Below are positions 8,201-16,261 of a DNA stretch of 64,000 nucleotides, one piece after another (positions within the stretch are counted from its first letter, which is position 1; each line of letters starts with the position of its first letter). Source of the DNA: Sphingomonas_D zeicaulis (lineage in GTDB: Bacteria; Pseudomonadota; Alphaproteobacteria; Sphingomonadales; Sphingomonadaceae). The notes beneath the pieces are model-generated. The model saw only the letters and a program-made list of their open reading frames with translations. It had not been told where the DNA came from and made no database searches. Where the stretch lies: the NCBI RefSeq assembly GCF_050433225.1, contig NZ_JBNPXQ010000001.1, positions 248,001 through 312,000 on the forward strand, given 5' to 3'. The position numbers were made by a program, and so were the translations under genes.

Positions 8201-10444
8201 ATCGAGGGCGTGATCGGTTCGGCGTTCGACGATATCCTGATCGGCAATGCGGGCGCCAACCATCTTGTCGGTGGCGCGGGCAATGATCTGTTGATCGGCG
8301 GCGATGGCATCGACACGCTCGATGGCGGCACCGGCATCGACAGCATATCCTTCGCGGGCATGACGACCGGCGTCGTCGTCGATTTCTCGACCGGCGTCAT
8401 CGGCGACGCATCCGATGTACTGATCTCGATCGAGGGTGCGATCGGAACCGATTTCGCGGATCGATTGGCGGGCGATGGCGGTGCCAATCGGCTCGATGGC
8501 GGTGCGGGCAATGACAGCATCGACGGCGGCGCCGGTGACGACCTGATCGCGGGCGGTGCCGGCAAGGACAGTTTGTCGGGCGGCGAGGGGATCGACACGC
8601 TCAGCTATGCGGATGCGATCGCGCGGGTGAACGTCAATCTCGGGCTCACCGTGGCGCAGAACACGGTCGGCGCGGGTGCCGATACGCTTGTCGGCTTCGA
8701 AAACCTGATCGGTGGCGCGTTCAACGACCAACTCACCGGTACGCTCGACGACAATGTGATCGAGGGTGGTGCCGGGCTCGACGTTCTGACCGGTCTTGCC
8801 GGCAACGACATACTGTCGGGCGGTGAGGGCGACGACACGCTTGTCGGCGGCGATGGCGATGATCGTTACGATGGCGGCAGCGGGGCCGACATGGTCAGCT
8901 ATGCCACGGCAGCCTCCGCCGTCACCGTCAGCCTGTCGATCGACGGGATTCAGAACACGGGCGGCGGTGGCAACGAGCTGCTGCTGGATATCGAAGGTCT
9001 CACCGGTTCCGCCTTCAACGATGTGTTGACCGGCAATGCCGGGGACAACCGGATGATCGGTGGACTTGGCAATGATCTGATCTCCGGCGACCTTGGTAAT
9101 GATCTCGTCGACGGTGGATCGGGCGTGGATACGCTCGACTATTCGCTGGTCGGCGCCGCGGTGACGGTCAACCTGCTCAGCCAGTCGGCGCAGGCCACCG
9201 GCGGTGCGGGGATCGACACGATCCGCAACGTCGAAAATCTCATCGGGACCGCGTTCGACGACAGTCTGACAGGCAACCAATATGGCAACAGCCTGAACGG
9301 CGGCGATGGCAATGACGTGCTGGTTGGCGGTGTCGGCAATGACGTGATGATCGGTGGTGCCGGCGTGGACACCGCGAACTATGCGTCCGCAACCGCGGGC
9401 GCGCGCGTCAACCTCACCATCACAGGCGTGCAGACGACGGTCGGGGCGGGGGCCGACACCCTATCCGGGATCGAGAATCTCAACGGTTCGGGGTTCGACG
9501 ACGTCTTCACCGGCGATGATGCGGACAATGTGCTGATCGGCAATGGCGGCAACGATACGCTGGTGGGCGGCGGCGGCAATGACATCCTGACGGGTGGCGC
9601 CGGTTCGGACACGATCGGCTATGCGACCGCGACGGCGGGCGTCACGGTGAGCCTGATGGTGACGACGGCGCAGGACACGGGCGGGGCCGGCATCGACACG
9701 ATCGCGTCGGCGGAAAACCTCACGGGGTCGAACTTCGACGACGTCCTGACCGGCAACGCCCAGCTCAACACCCTGATCGGGGGGCTGGGCAACGACATGC
9801 TCGACGGCGGCAGCGCCAATGACACGCTGGACGGCGGATCGGGCAACGATGTGCTGAAGGGCGGCAATGGCGACGATCTGATCGCCGCCGGTGCCGGCAA
9901 TGACAGCATCGATGGCGGCGCCGGCATCGACACGCTGAGGTTCGGTGCGACGGTGACCGGCGTGACGGTGAATCTCGGCATCGTCACCGCGCAGGCGATG
10001 GGTGGGGGCCAGGGCACCGATACGATCGTCAACGTCGAGAATGTCGTCGGGACCGGCTTCGGCGATACGCTGACGGGTTCGGCGGCGGCAAACATCCTCA
10101 CCGGTGGCGCCGGGCAGGATGTGCTGACGGGCGGTGGCGGTGCCGACCGGTTCGTCTACGCGGCAATCGGCGATTCGAGCGTGGCCGCGCAGGATCGCAT
10201 CGCCGATTTCTCGGGCGCGGCAGGAGACCGGATCGACCTGTCTGGGATCGATGCGATCGACGGCGGAGCGGACGATGGCTTCGCTTTCGTCACCGCATTC
10301 ACCGGGATCGCCGGTCAGTTGATCTCGGTTGCGTCCGGCGGAAATCAGGTCGTCCAGGGTGACGTCAATGGCGATGCGATCTCGGATTTTGCGATCATCG
10401 TCACGACCATGCAGTCCCTCACGGTGGCCGACTTCATTCTCTGA
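5258..10444 (+). CDS. Giant RTX (hemolysin-type calcium-binding repeat) protein
   Basis: A 1,728-residue extracellular repeat protein. Start GTG 5258 is chosen for GGGGAGG seven bases upstream and because repeats begin at once (TVINGTIGNDTLDG); there is no Sec leader. RTX nonapeptides (GGxGNDxLx) run throughout. Residues about 125-780 carry five long units; residues about 785-1620 carry ten units of the type DTxSYAxAxAGVTVNLG...GIENLIGSxFDDVLTGN. The C-terminus resembles the serralysin C-domain used as a type I secretion signal (GGGGADRFVYA, DRIADFSGAAGDRIDLSGID, ending TVADFIL). No catalytic domain is visible, so a Ca2+-stabilised surface or matrix protein is likely. No HlyB/HlyD/TolC genes lie nearby, so export must use components encoded elsewhere. 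Confidence 0.9.
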   Translation: MTVINGTIGNDTLDGTAAGDTLNGLAGDDTLNGLGEADLLNGGDGTDTLSGGAGNDTLNGDGGNDVLYGGAGTNILNGGAGNDELIADGVGDALDGGAGDDRLAGGSGSRIGGATMLNGTFRGGSGIDSFDINYSDFTRIVTDGVEKVSGFIIGTAGDDFLDVSSATSTPDSWPYLDVEGGAGNDMLMGGAEIDRFQGNAGDDILIGNGGDDELSGWSGRDTLSGGSGNDVLTLSGTGGSADGGTGNDQIELGGIISAQVDGGDGTDSLLFTSGATFDRSSAAASFANVERVGGQLTAVATGGTIDLTSIVIASGGELTITGLAGDDIIRGGSERDLINGGGGANLLSGGGGNDDIDSRSNTDVIDGGSGDDYVIFRGGMTRRADGGTGIDELFFENVTFSGVVDTIVGFEKLAGTLTGAAGDDVLDLSGGSMVASRVLKVDGGSGNDVILAGGGDDELSGGAGDDVLNGGDGNNYLRGGLGVNSIIGGSGRDLVTIDGIDSVSAGAGADTVGFSGNGQMSGFVDGGEGVDTFGIPGGVGRYTGVTEFRNFEKVEVARLTGSAGDDALDMTGLTASGLATKDLSTDAGDGNDVVLGGVARDAITGGAGDDWLDGGAGNDSLSGGAGANRLFGGSGSGNDTIGSSGSADIIDGGDGNDTISVSGTFVGVLQGGTGTDMLTDGAHGYAGEAAVVGVEVVRGTFNGSAGDDVLDMRALNATTLNNNGITVVTGDGADIFYGSMQAETVNGGAGADRLEGGAGNDSLTGGSGDDLLDGGAGNDSLIGGDGIDTASYADAAAGVTVNLGLTTAQATGGAGNDTISGVENLIGSQFDDVLTGNALANHFDDAAGNDMIAGGAGIDTLSYARATAGVSIDLALTVRQNSGGAGNDLLTGIENLVGSDFADRLSGDGGANDLIGGAGDDALQGGAGDDWLQGGAGGDGLDGGEGFDIAVYQDAAGAVRVDLGQAGAQQTGGGGIDTLTGIEGVIGSAFDDILIGNAGANHLVGGAGNDLLIGGDGIDTLDGGTGIDSISFAGMTTGVVVDFSTGVIGDASDVLISIEGAIGTDFADRLAGDGGANRLDGGAGNDSIDGGAGDDLIAGGAGKDSLSGGEGIDTLSYADAIARVNVNLGLTVAQNTVGAGADTLVGFENLIGGAFNDQLTGTLDDNVIEGGAGLDVLTGLAGNDILSGGEGDDTLVGGDGDDRYDGGSGADMVSYATAASAVTVSLSIDGIQNTGGGGNELLLDIEGLTGSAFNDVLTGNAGDNRMIGGLGNDLISGDLGNDLVDGGSGVDTLDYSLVGAAVTVNLLSQSAQATGGAGIDTIRNVENLIGTAFDDSLTGNQYGNSLNGGDGNDVLVGGVGNDVMIGGAGVDTANYASATAGARVNLTITGVQTTVGAGADTLSGIENLNGSGFDDVFTGDDADNVLIGNGGNDTLVGGGGNDILTGGAGSDTIGYATATAGVTVSLMVTTAQDTGGAGIDTIASAENLTGSNFDDVLTGNAQLNTLIGGLGNDMLDGGSANDTLDGGSGNDVLKGGNGDDLIAAGAGNDSIDGGAGIDTLRFGATVTGVTVNLGIVTAQAMGGGQGTDTIVNVENVVGTGFGDTLTGSAAANILTGGAGQDVLTGGGGADRFVYAAIGDSSVAAQDRIADFSGAAGDRIDLSGIDAIDGGADDGFAFVTAFTGIAGQLISVASGGNQVVQGDVNGDAISDFAIIVTTMQSLTVADFIL
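5634..7617 (+). repeat. Five long repeat units in the N-terminal half of the RTX protein
   Basis: Units begin near 5634, 6050, 6422, 6844 and 7278 (spacing 372-434 bp). Each runs GGxGxDxF, a variable beta segment, a V/FExV or FEKL motif, then G(S/T)AGDD(V/F)LD and a short RTX block. They are clearly distinct from the downstream unit type. Confidence 0.65.
7620..10120 (+). repeat. Ten tandem ENLIGS-type units in the C-terminal half of the RTX protein
   Basis: Units begin near 7620, 7831, 8099, 8338, 8595, 8887, 9127, 9368, 9608 and 9928. Three consecutive spacings are 240-241 bp (80 residues), showing duplication of one module; others vary from 211 to 320 bp because the intervening RTX block changes length. 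Confidence 0.75.
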
Positions 10445-10545
10445 TCCTCGGGCCCTCGCCTGAACCAAACCCTCCCGCTACGCGTTCAAGGGGCGGGGCG
10501 ATGGGCGGCGATATTCGTCGGCGGCCTGGAGGGAAGGACCGCTGG

Positions 10546-12423
10546 ATGGAAGCCACCGCCCCGAGCGCGCGGCAGAGGAAGTGGCGCGAAATCGCCATGC
10601 GGTCCGCGATCGTGGTGGCGGTGCTGCTGGTCGCCGCGGTCCTGCTGCTCGCGATGTTTCCTTGGGGGCTGCTGAAGGGCGTCGCCGAACGGCGGCTGAG
10701 CGAGCGGATCGGCAAGCCGGTGACCATCGGCGCGCTCTCACGCGAAGACGTCTTCTCGTTTCACCCGACCCTGCGGCTTGCCGACATCCGCATTCCCCAG
10801 CCTGCGCGGGTGCCGCGTGCGGCGGGGCTGGGCGATCTGGCGCGGATCGGTTCCGCGCGGGCGCGCATTTCGGTGCCGGCCCTGATCACCGGCGGATCCG
10901 CGCTTGAAACGCTTGAGGTAAGCGGCGCACGGCTTGCGCTCTATCGCGGGGCCGATGGCTGGAGCAACTGGTCGGGCGCCCCTGAGCGGGATGGTTCGGC
11001 GTCGCGGCCAGCGCTCCGCACATTGATCGTACGCGACAGCCGCGTGCGCTATCATGACGACCGGCAGAACCGGCAGTTCGACGCCGCCGTCGCCGTCGAT
11101 GGCCGCGGCCTGCGGGTGTCGGGCAACGGTGCGGTGCACGGCCATGCCGTCACTGTCGTGGCCAGCGGCGCGCCCATTCTCGATCATCCGGACGGCAAAA
11201 GCTGGCCCTTTTCGGCCGCGATCGAGGGCGAGGCGGTCGGCGCCACCCTCAAGGGCAGCATGCCCGCCCCGCTCGACGTCGCGCACCTGCGCGGGCACGT
11301 GACAGGTCACGCGATCGATCTCGAAGTGCTCGATGCGATCATCGAGGCGGGGCTGCCGGCGACGCAGCCGGTGACGATCTCCGCCGATGTCGTGCGCAAC
11401 GGCCGCGACTGGACGATCGCGGCGCTCGACGGGCGCATCGGCCGGTCCGACATCGCCGGCCATGCCACCGTGCTCAAGCGTGATGGCCGCACCCGGATCG
11501 ATGGCGCGGTGCGGGCGCGGCGCTTCGATTTCGACGACCTCTCGTCCGCCGAGGGGCGCAGGCTTGCCGCCGCCAAGCGCCGTCGTTTCGGCGATCGGCT
11601 GATTCCGGATACCGCGATCGACCTCGCGACGGTCGCCCGCACCGATGGCAAGCTCAGCCTGCACGTCGATCGATTGCTGTGGCCGGGATCCTCGCCGTTC
11701 CGCTCGCTCGACGTCGACCTGGTGCTTGATCGCAGCCGGTTGACGCTCGATCCGATCCGGATGGGGCTCGACCATGGCACATTGGCGGGCCGGCTGATGG
11801 TCGATCAACGCAAGGGCGGTCCGGTGCTGAACGTCGACGTGCGGATCGCCGGCGGACGGCTGATCGATTTCGTGCCCGATACCGGCGCGGACGGCCATCT
11901 GGTCGGGCGGATCCGGTTGACCGGGCCCGGCGTAACCGTGCGGCAGGCGATCGGCCGCTCGCGCGGCACGGTGGCGCTGGTCGCGACCGACGGCAGATTG
12001 CCGGCCCGCACCGCTTCTCTGCTTGGGCAGGACATCATCAAGGGCATCACCGTGGACCAGGACAAGCAGGCAGTGCTGCGCTGCCTCATCGTCCGGCTGG
12101 ACGTGGCGGACGGGGTGGCGCGGCCGAACCCGCTGCTGATCGACACCTCGCGCGCGCACACCCGCGCCAGCGGCCGCATCAACCTTGCCGACGAGCGGCT
12201 GGCGCTGGAGCTGCGCGGGTTGCCCAAGGGCCGCGCCTTCCTGCGGCTGCACGGATCGGTGCCGATCCGCGGCACCATCAAGGCGCCGGACGTGCAGATC
12301 CCTGCGGAGGCGAAATCCGCGAAGGGCATATTGAAGATGGTCGGCCGCGCGATCGGCGGCAAGGACCGCGCGCAGGCCAGCGATGCCGACTGCGCCGCGC
12401 TGACCCGCGCGACGATGCGGTAG
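10546..12423 (+). CDS. AsmA-family inner-membrane-anchored protein
   Basis: A 625-residue protein with one N-terminal membrane anchor (residues about 18-40, AIVVAVLLVAAVLLLAMFPW) and a long periplasmic beta-rich body. The AsmA N-domain is visible: LKGVAERRLSERIGKPVTIG, then FSFHPTLRLADIRIPQP and SALETLEVSGARLALYR. The C-terminal part has the AsmA-type ARASGRINLADERLALELRG followed by IRGTIKAPDVQIP. AsmA-like proteins belong to the bridge-like family linked to phospholipid transport to the outer membrane. The start at 10546 follows GGAGGGAAGG; in-frame sequence reaches 10501. It is 101 bp downstream of the RTX gene on the same strand, but no functional link is evident. Confidence 0.82.
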   Translation: MEATAPSARQRKWREIAMRSAIVVAVLLVAAVLLLAMFPWGLLKGVAERRLSERIGKPVTIGALSREDVFSFHPTLRLADIRIPQPARVPRAAGLGDLARIGSARARISVPALITGGSALETLEVSGARLALYRGADGWSNWSGAPERDGSASRPALRTLIVRDSRVRYHDDRQNRQFDAAVAVDGRGLRVSGNGAVHGHAVTVVASGAPILDHPDGKSWPFSAAIEGEAVGATLKGSMPAPLDVAHLRGHVTGHAIDLEVLDAIIEAGLPATQPVTISADVVRNGRDWTIAALDGRIGRSDIAGHATVLKRDGRTRIDGAVRARRFDFDDLSSAEGRRLAAAKRRRFGDRLIPDTAIDLATVARTDGKLSLHVDRLLWPGSSPFRSLDVDLVLDRSRLTLDPIRMGLDHGTLAGRLMVDQRKGGPVLNVDVRIAGGRLIDFVPDTGADGHLVGRIRLTGPGVTVRQAIGRSRGTVALVATDGRLPARTASLLGQDIIKGITVDQDKQAVLRCLIVRLDVADGVARPNPLLIDTSRAHTRASGRINLADERLALELRGLPKGRAFLRLHGSVPIRGTIKAPDVQIPAEAKSAKGILKMVGRAIGGKDRAQASDADCAALTRATMR

Positions 12424-12431
12424 CGGATTTC

Positions 12432-12457
12432 GGCCCCTCCTCTTCAGAGGAGGGGCC
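12432..12457. terminator. Perfect 11-bp GC hairpin after the AsmA gene
   Basis: GGCCCCTCCTC (12432-12442) and GAGGAGGGGCC (12447-12457) flank a TTCA loop. No T-run follows. A near-identical hairpin sits at 24960-24985, so this is a recurrent intergenic element. Confidence 0.45.
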
Positions 12458-12518
12458 CGGACTGCCACAGCGGCGCGCAGCCTTTGCATCCCCCACCGCA
12501 CCCCCTACGCTCCGGCCC

Positions 12519-13847
12519 ATGCTGTTCCGCCTCGCCCTCGCCGCAACGCTCCTGACATCACCGATCGCCGCGCAGGCTGCCGGCGGCTGCGGCGCCGAGG
12601 CCGCGCCGGAGCGGCCGATGGCCGTCTCCGCGATCGACCGGGTGTGGTCCGGCCATGCCGCGCGCTTCGCGCTTGTCGTCACGGATGCGCGCATCTTCGT
12701 CGGCTATTATGATGCCAACCGCCAGCTCAGCATCGCTTCCCGCCCGCGCGATGCGGATGACTGGACCTATCACAAGGTCGACAGCTGGCTGGGGTGGGAC
12801 AGTCACAATTCGATCGCGATGGCGGTGGACGAGGCCGGACAGCTTCATGTCGTCGGCAATCTGCACCGCGACCCGCTGGTCTATTTCCGCACCACGGCAG
12901 CGGGCGACGTCCGCACATTGCGGCGCGAGGCGGTGATGGTGGATGCGGCGCGCGAACGGCGCATGACCTATCCGATCTTCCTGCGCGATGCCGAACGCCG
13001 CCTGATCCTGAAATATCGCGACGGCGGCAGCGGCAACGGCAATGAGATCTACAATGTCTACGACGCTGCGAGCGGGCGGTGGCGTCCGTTGCTGCAGGCG
13101 CCGCTGACCGATGGCGAGGGCAAGCGCAACGCCTATTTCATGGGCCCGGTCTCAGGGCCGGACGGTCGCTTCCACGTCGCCTGGGTCTGGCGTGACACGC
13201 CGATGGCGGAGACCAACCATGATCTCTCCTACGCGCGCAGTACCGATCTGGTGCATTGGGAACGATCGGATGGGCGCCCATTGTCGCTGCCGATCCGGCT
13301 CGCCGCGGCGGAGATCGTCGATCCGGTGCCGGTGAAGGGCGGCATGATCAACAACAACACCGTGATCGGCTTCGATCCGGCCGGGCGGGTGATGATCACC
13401 TATCACAAGTTCGATGCGGCCGGAGACACGCAGATCCACGTCGCCCGCCGCGATGCCAGCGGCTGGACGCGCGCGCAGGTGAGCAACTGGAAGGGCTTCC
13501 GCTGGGATTTCGGCGGCGGCGGCTCGCTCGACAGCCGGCTGTTCGTGGAAGGCGCCCGCCCGGGGGGCAAGGATCGCATCTGCGTGCCGGTGATCCGCGA
13601 CGGCAAGCCCATCGACTTCCTGCTCGACGCCGCCACCTTGAAGCGCGTCGCCGAACTGCCGGGGCAGGGGATGGCGGAGCGGCTGGCCGGGCGGGTGGCG
13701 GTGCCGACGGAAATGCAGCTCAACAGCGTCGAAGATCCCGGCGACAGCGGCATCCTCCTCGCCTGGCCCACGCGCCCGCCCCACCGCGACCTGCCAAGCG
13801 AGGATATTCCCGAGCCGACCGTGCTGCGCCTGCTGGTGCCGCGCTGA
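12519..13847 (+). CDS. Secreted BNR_4-type beta-propeller protein (possible lyase or glycosidase)
   Basis: A 442-residue exported protein. A Sec signal peptide (residues 1-20, ending AAQA) precedes a seven-bladed-propeller-like body with blade motifs such as GYYDANRQLSIASR, HNSIAMAVDEAGQLHVVGN, GPDGRFHVAWVWRDT and AGRVMITYHKFDAAGDTQIHVA. The BNR_4 family includes polysaccharide lyases (ulvan, rhamnose-glucuronate) and related glycosidases. The HNSIAMAVD segment and Tyr/His-rich loops recall that fold, but a catalytic set cannot be assigned by eye. It follows a short gap after the AsmA gene and probably has its own promoter. Function is therefore sugar-related only by family inference. Confidence 0.7.
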   Translation: MLFRLALAATLLTSPIAAQAAGGCGAEAAPERPMAVSAIDRVWSGHAARFALVVTDARIFVGYYDANRQLSIASRPRDADDWTYHKVDSWLGWDSHNSIAMAVDEAGQLHVVGNLHRDPLVYFRTTAAGDVRTLRREAVMVDAARERRMTYPIFLRDAERRLILKYRDGGSGNGNEIYNVYDAASGRWRPLLQAPLTDGEGKRNAYFMGPVSGPDGRFHVAWVWRDTPMAETNHDLSYARSTDLVHWERSDGRPLSLPIRLAAAEIVDPVPVKGGMINNNTVIGFDPAGRVMITYHKFDAAGDTQIHVARRDASGWTRAQVSNWKGFRWDFGGGGSLDSRLFVEGARPGGKDRICVPVIRDGKPIDFLLDAATLKRVAELPGQGMAERLAGRVAVPTEMQLNSVEDPGDSGILLAWPTRPPHRDLPSEDIPEPTVLRLLVPR

Positions 13848-13871
13848 TGCGGCAGGGCGCGGCCATTTGCG

Positions 13872-14603
13872 TCAGAGCGTGAAGCCGCCGTCGATCGTCA
13901 CGCTGCTGCCGGTCATATAACCGGCCTCATCGCGCAGCAGATAGGCGACGAGGCCGGCGATCTCGTCGGGGCTGGCGACGCGCTTCAGCGGGCTCCGCTC
14001 GGCGAGTAGGTCGAGCGCGCCTGCGTTGAGATCGGTGTCCGTCGGCCCCGGCTGCACATTGTTTACCGTGATGGCGCGCGGCGCGAGATCGAGCGCGATG
14101 CCCTTCACCATCGCCGCCACTGCCGCCTTGGTGAATTGGTAGACGCTGGCGCCGGCCATGCCGGTGTGGATCGCGACATTGCTGCCGATCGTCACCACGC
14201 GGCCGCCATCGTTCATCGCGCCGGCAGCCGCCTGGATGGCGAGGAACACCCCACGGACGTTGACGGCCAGCATCGCATCCAGATCCTCCAGCGTCACCGT
14301 GTCGACCGGCGCCATGCGGAACAGCCCCGCATTCACCACCACCGCGTCGATCCGCCCGAACTGCTCCGTGGTGCGAGTGACGGCGTTGGCGATGTCGCGC
14401 GGCTCTGCGCTGTCGGCGCGGATCGCCAGCGCGGTGCCGCCATCCGCCCCGATGCCGGCGGCCAGGTCGCGCGCGGCGCCCTCGCTCGAAACATAGGTGA
14501 AGGCGGTCCTGTATCCATCAGTCGCCAATCGCCTGACGATCGACGCGCCGATCCCACGCGAGCCACCGAAAACCAGCGCAACCTTATTGTGATCCTGCTG
14601 CAT
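13872..14603 (-). CDS. SDR-family NAD(P)-dependent oxidoreductase
   Basis: A 243-residue classical short-chain dehydrogenase, close in style to 3-oxoacyl-ACP reductase FabG. Visible features are the cofactor loop GGSRGIG (13-19), NAG (91-93), catalytic S141, Y155 and K159 (YQFTK), and a C-terminal YMTGSSVTIDGG. The substrate cannot be told. The ATG follows AAGGAAG. Its upstream region carries the same operator (14618-14633) found upstream of the quinone oxidoreductase and tetR genes 2.6-3.3 kb away, so it is probably under that TetR protein. Confidence 0.85.
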   Translation of the reverse strand: MQQDHNKVALVFGGSRGIGASIVRRLATDGYRTAFTYVSSEGAARDLAAGIGADGGTALAIRADSAEPRDIANAVTRTTEQFGRIDAVVVNAGLFRMAPVDTVTLEDLDAMLAVNVRGVFLAIQAAAGAMNDGGRVVTIGSNVAIHTGMAGASVYQFTKAAVAAMVKGIALDLAPRAITVNNVQPGPTDTDLNAGALDLLAERSPLKRVASPDEIAGLVAYLLRDEAGYMTGSSVTIDGGFTL

Positions 14604-14617
14604 GACAACTTCCTTTC

Positions 14618-14633
14618 TTGACTATTTATTCCA
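14618..14633. promoter_or_regulatory. TetR operator copy 1, upstream of the SDR gene
   Basis: TTGACTATTTATTCCA lies 15-30 bp upstream of the SDR start. It and the downstream AAAATTGG...AAAAAAAT context align with the site at 17246-17261, where TTGA, T, T, TTCCAAAA, TG, C and AAAAAAAT are all conserved in register. Confidence 0.5.
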
Positions 14634-14678
14634 AAATTGGGCGAAAAAAATGCGCGACTTCCTCAGCCGCGCCATGGG

Positions 14679-15179
14679 TCAGGGCGCGTAGCGGGTGAAC
14701 ACCCAGTCGCGGTCGGCCACGCGCGCGTCGTGGCAGGCGAAACAGGCGCGGTGCTGGGCCTCGTCCACCGGCCGCCCGGCGATGAAGCGGCCGAAGCCCC
14801 AGCCGCCGCTGGCGCGATAGCGAGCGGCATCCTTCACCATCACCTGCACGGTGGTCGCCTCCCCCGGGATCGTCGCGGTGGCGAAGTCGGTGGAGGGCTT
14901 GCGCTTCCACGCCAGCTTCACCAGCACCGCGCCATCGGGAAAGGGGCGAGTGCCGCGGCGAAAGGCCTCGGCCGCCACGGGGTTGCCGAGCACGACGCGC
15001 AGTTCGTCGAACGGCGCATCCTCGGTCGCGGGGGCGATGAGCTCCCACCCGCGATAGCCCTCGGGAATCGACACGCCATAGATCGGCGCGGCGGCGGCGG
15101 GGGCCTGGGCGGCGGGCGCCGCGGCACCTGCCAGCAATGCCGCCGCGCCGCCCGCGAACAACAGGCGCGCGCCCTTCAT
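14679..15179 (-). CDS. Cytochrome P460-family protein
   Basis: A 166-residue exported haem protein. An Ala-rich signal peptide (about residues 1-30) is followed by the P460 domain (YGVSIPEGYRGWELI, ALVLVKLAWKRK-type strand, GGWGFGRF) and a C-terminal c-type haem site CFACH (146-150). P460 enzymes oxidise hydroxylamine or related small nitrogen compounds; many members of the wider family are uncharacterised. The Lys that crosslinks haem in true P460 cannot be assigned with confidence. The start overlaps the stop of the upstream hydrolase by ATGA, so the two are translationally coupled. Confidence 0.82.
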   Translation of the reverse strand: MKGARLLFAGGAAALLAGAAAPAAQAPAAAAPIYGVSIPEGYRGWELIAPATEDAPFDELRVVLGNPVAAEAFRRGTRPFPDGAVLVKLAWKRKPSTDFATATIPGEATTVQVMVKDAARYRASGGWGFGRFIAGRPVDEAQHRACFACHDARVADRDWVFTRYAP

Positions 15180-16207
15180 GATCCCGCCATCCTGTCCACA
15201 TCGATGATCGCGCGGGCGAAATCGCGGGGCGCCTCCTGCGGCAGGTTGTGGCCGATGCCGCCGTTGCTCTGGCGATGCTCGTAACGCCCCTCGAAGCGCT
15301 TGCGATAATCCTGCGGCAGCGGGTGCGGCGCGCCATTGGCATCGCCTTCCAGCGTGATCGTGGGCACGCGGATCGAGGGGAAGGCCGCCAACTGGTGCTC
15401 GAGCGCGTCATAGCGGGCCTCGCCCTCGGCCAGGCCCAGCCGCCAGCGATAATTGTGGATCGCGATCGCGGCATGGTCGGGATTGTCAAGCGACGCCGCG
15501 GAGCGGGCGAAGGTGGCATCGTCGAACGCCCATCTGGGCGACGCCGTCTGCCAGATCAGCCGCGCGAAGGCGTGGGTGTTGGCGGCATAGCCCTGCCGGC
15601 CGCGCTCGGTGGCGAAATAATATTGATACCACCAGGCACGCTCGGCCTCGGGCGAGAGCGGCTTCACGTTCGCCGCCCGGCTGCCGATCAGATAGCCGCT
15701 CACCGAAACCAGCGCGCGAACCTGCTCGGGCCGCGTCACCGCCACGATGCAGGCGGTGCGTGCGCCCCAGTCACAGCCGCCGACGATCGGCTTTTCGAGG
15801 CCCAATGCGTCGATCAGGTCGAGCGCATCCTGCGCCAGCGCTGCCTGCTGACCGTTGCGCGGCGTGGTGTCGGACAAGAAGCGGGTGGGGCCATAGCCGC
15901 GCAGGTGCGGCACGATCACGCGATAGCCCGCCGCCGCGAGGATCGGCGCTGCATCGGCATAGGTGTGGACGTCATAGGGCCAGCCATGGAACAGCAGCAC
16001 CGGCCGGCCCTTCGGCGGCCCCATGTCGAGATAGGCGATGTCGAGCAGGTCGGTGCGCACATGGCGCAGCGTGCCGAAGCCCCCCGGCGCGGCGGCGGCA
16101 GGCACTGCCGCCGATGCACGATCCGTCGGCAGGATCAGCGCGGCGGCGGCGCCGGATACCGCGGAAGCGAGGAAGGCGCGGCGTTGGATGGCATCGGCAA
16201 CGGGCAT
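15176..16207 (-). CDS. Exported alpha/beta hydrolase, epoxide-hydrolase-like
   Basis: A 343-residue hydrolase with a Tat-like leader (QRRAFLASAVSGAAAALIL). The alpha/beta fold shows the oxyanion HGWP (74-77), nucleophile D146 in GGCDWGA, and a C-terminal His in GGIGHNLPQEAP. Asp as nucleophile plus HGWP points to soluble epoxide hydrolases or haloalkane dehalogenases rather than esterases. A Trp/Tyr-rich cap lies in the middle (RAWWYQYYFATERGRQGYAAN). It is coupled by a 4-nt ATGA overlap to a P460 gene, an unusual pairing. The true substrate is unknown. Confidence 0.85.
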   Translation of the reverse strand: MPVADAIQRRAFLASAVSGAAAALILPTDRASAAVPAAAAPGGFGTLRHVRTDLLDIAYLDMGPPKGRPVLLFHGWPYDVHTYADAAPILAAAGYRVIVPHLRGYGPTRFLSDTTPRNGQQAALAQDALDLIDALGLEKPIVGGCDWGARTACIVAVTRPEQVRALVSVSGYLIGSRAANVKPLSPEAERAWWYQYYFATERGRQGYAANTHAFARLIWQTASPRWAFDDATFARSAASLDNPDHAAIAIHNYRWRLGLAEGEARYDALEHQLAAFPSIRVPTITLEGDANGAPHPLPQDYRKRFEGRYEHRQSNGGIGHNLPQEAPRDFARAIIDVDRMAGS

Positions 16208-16261
16208 CGTCTTTTCCTTGAGGTTTAAGGCTTGGCGCTGGGGGAGCGGCGGGGTGCTTGA

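Noticed and set aside
5750..9280. 1,176-codon open frame antisense to the RTX gene
   Set aside because: It arises from repetitive GGC/GAC codons of the RTX repeats; composition is Ala/Val/Asp noise, and the sense strand has ribosome site, repeats and secretion end.
10738..12501. Long antisense frame over the AsmA gene
   Set aside because: High-GC shadow; no ribosome site or motif, while the sense protein shows AsmA features throughout.
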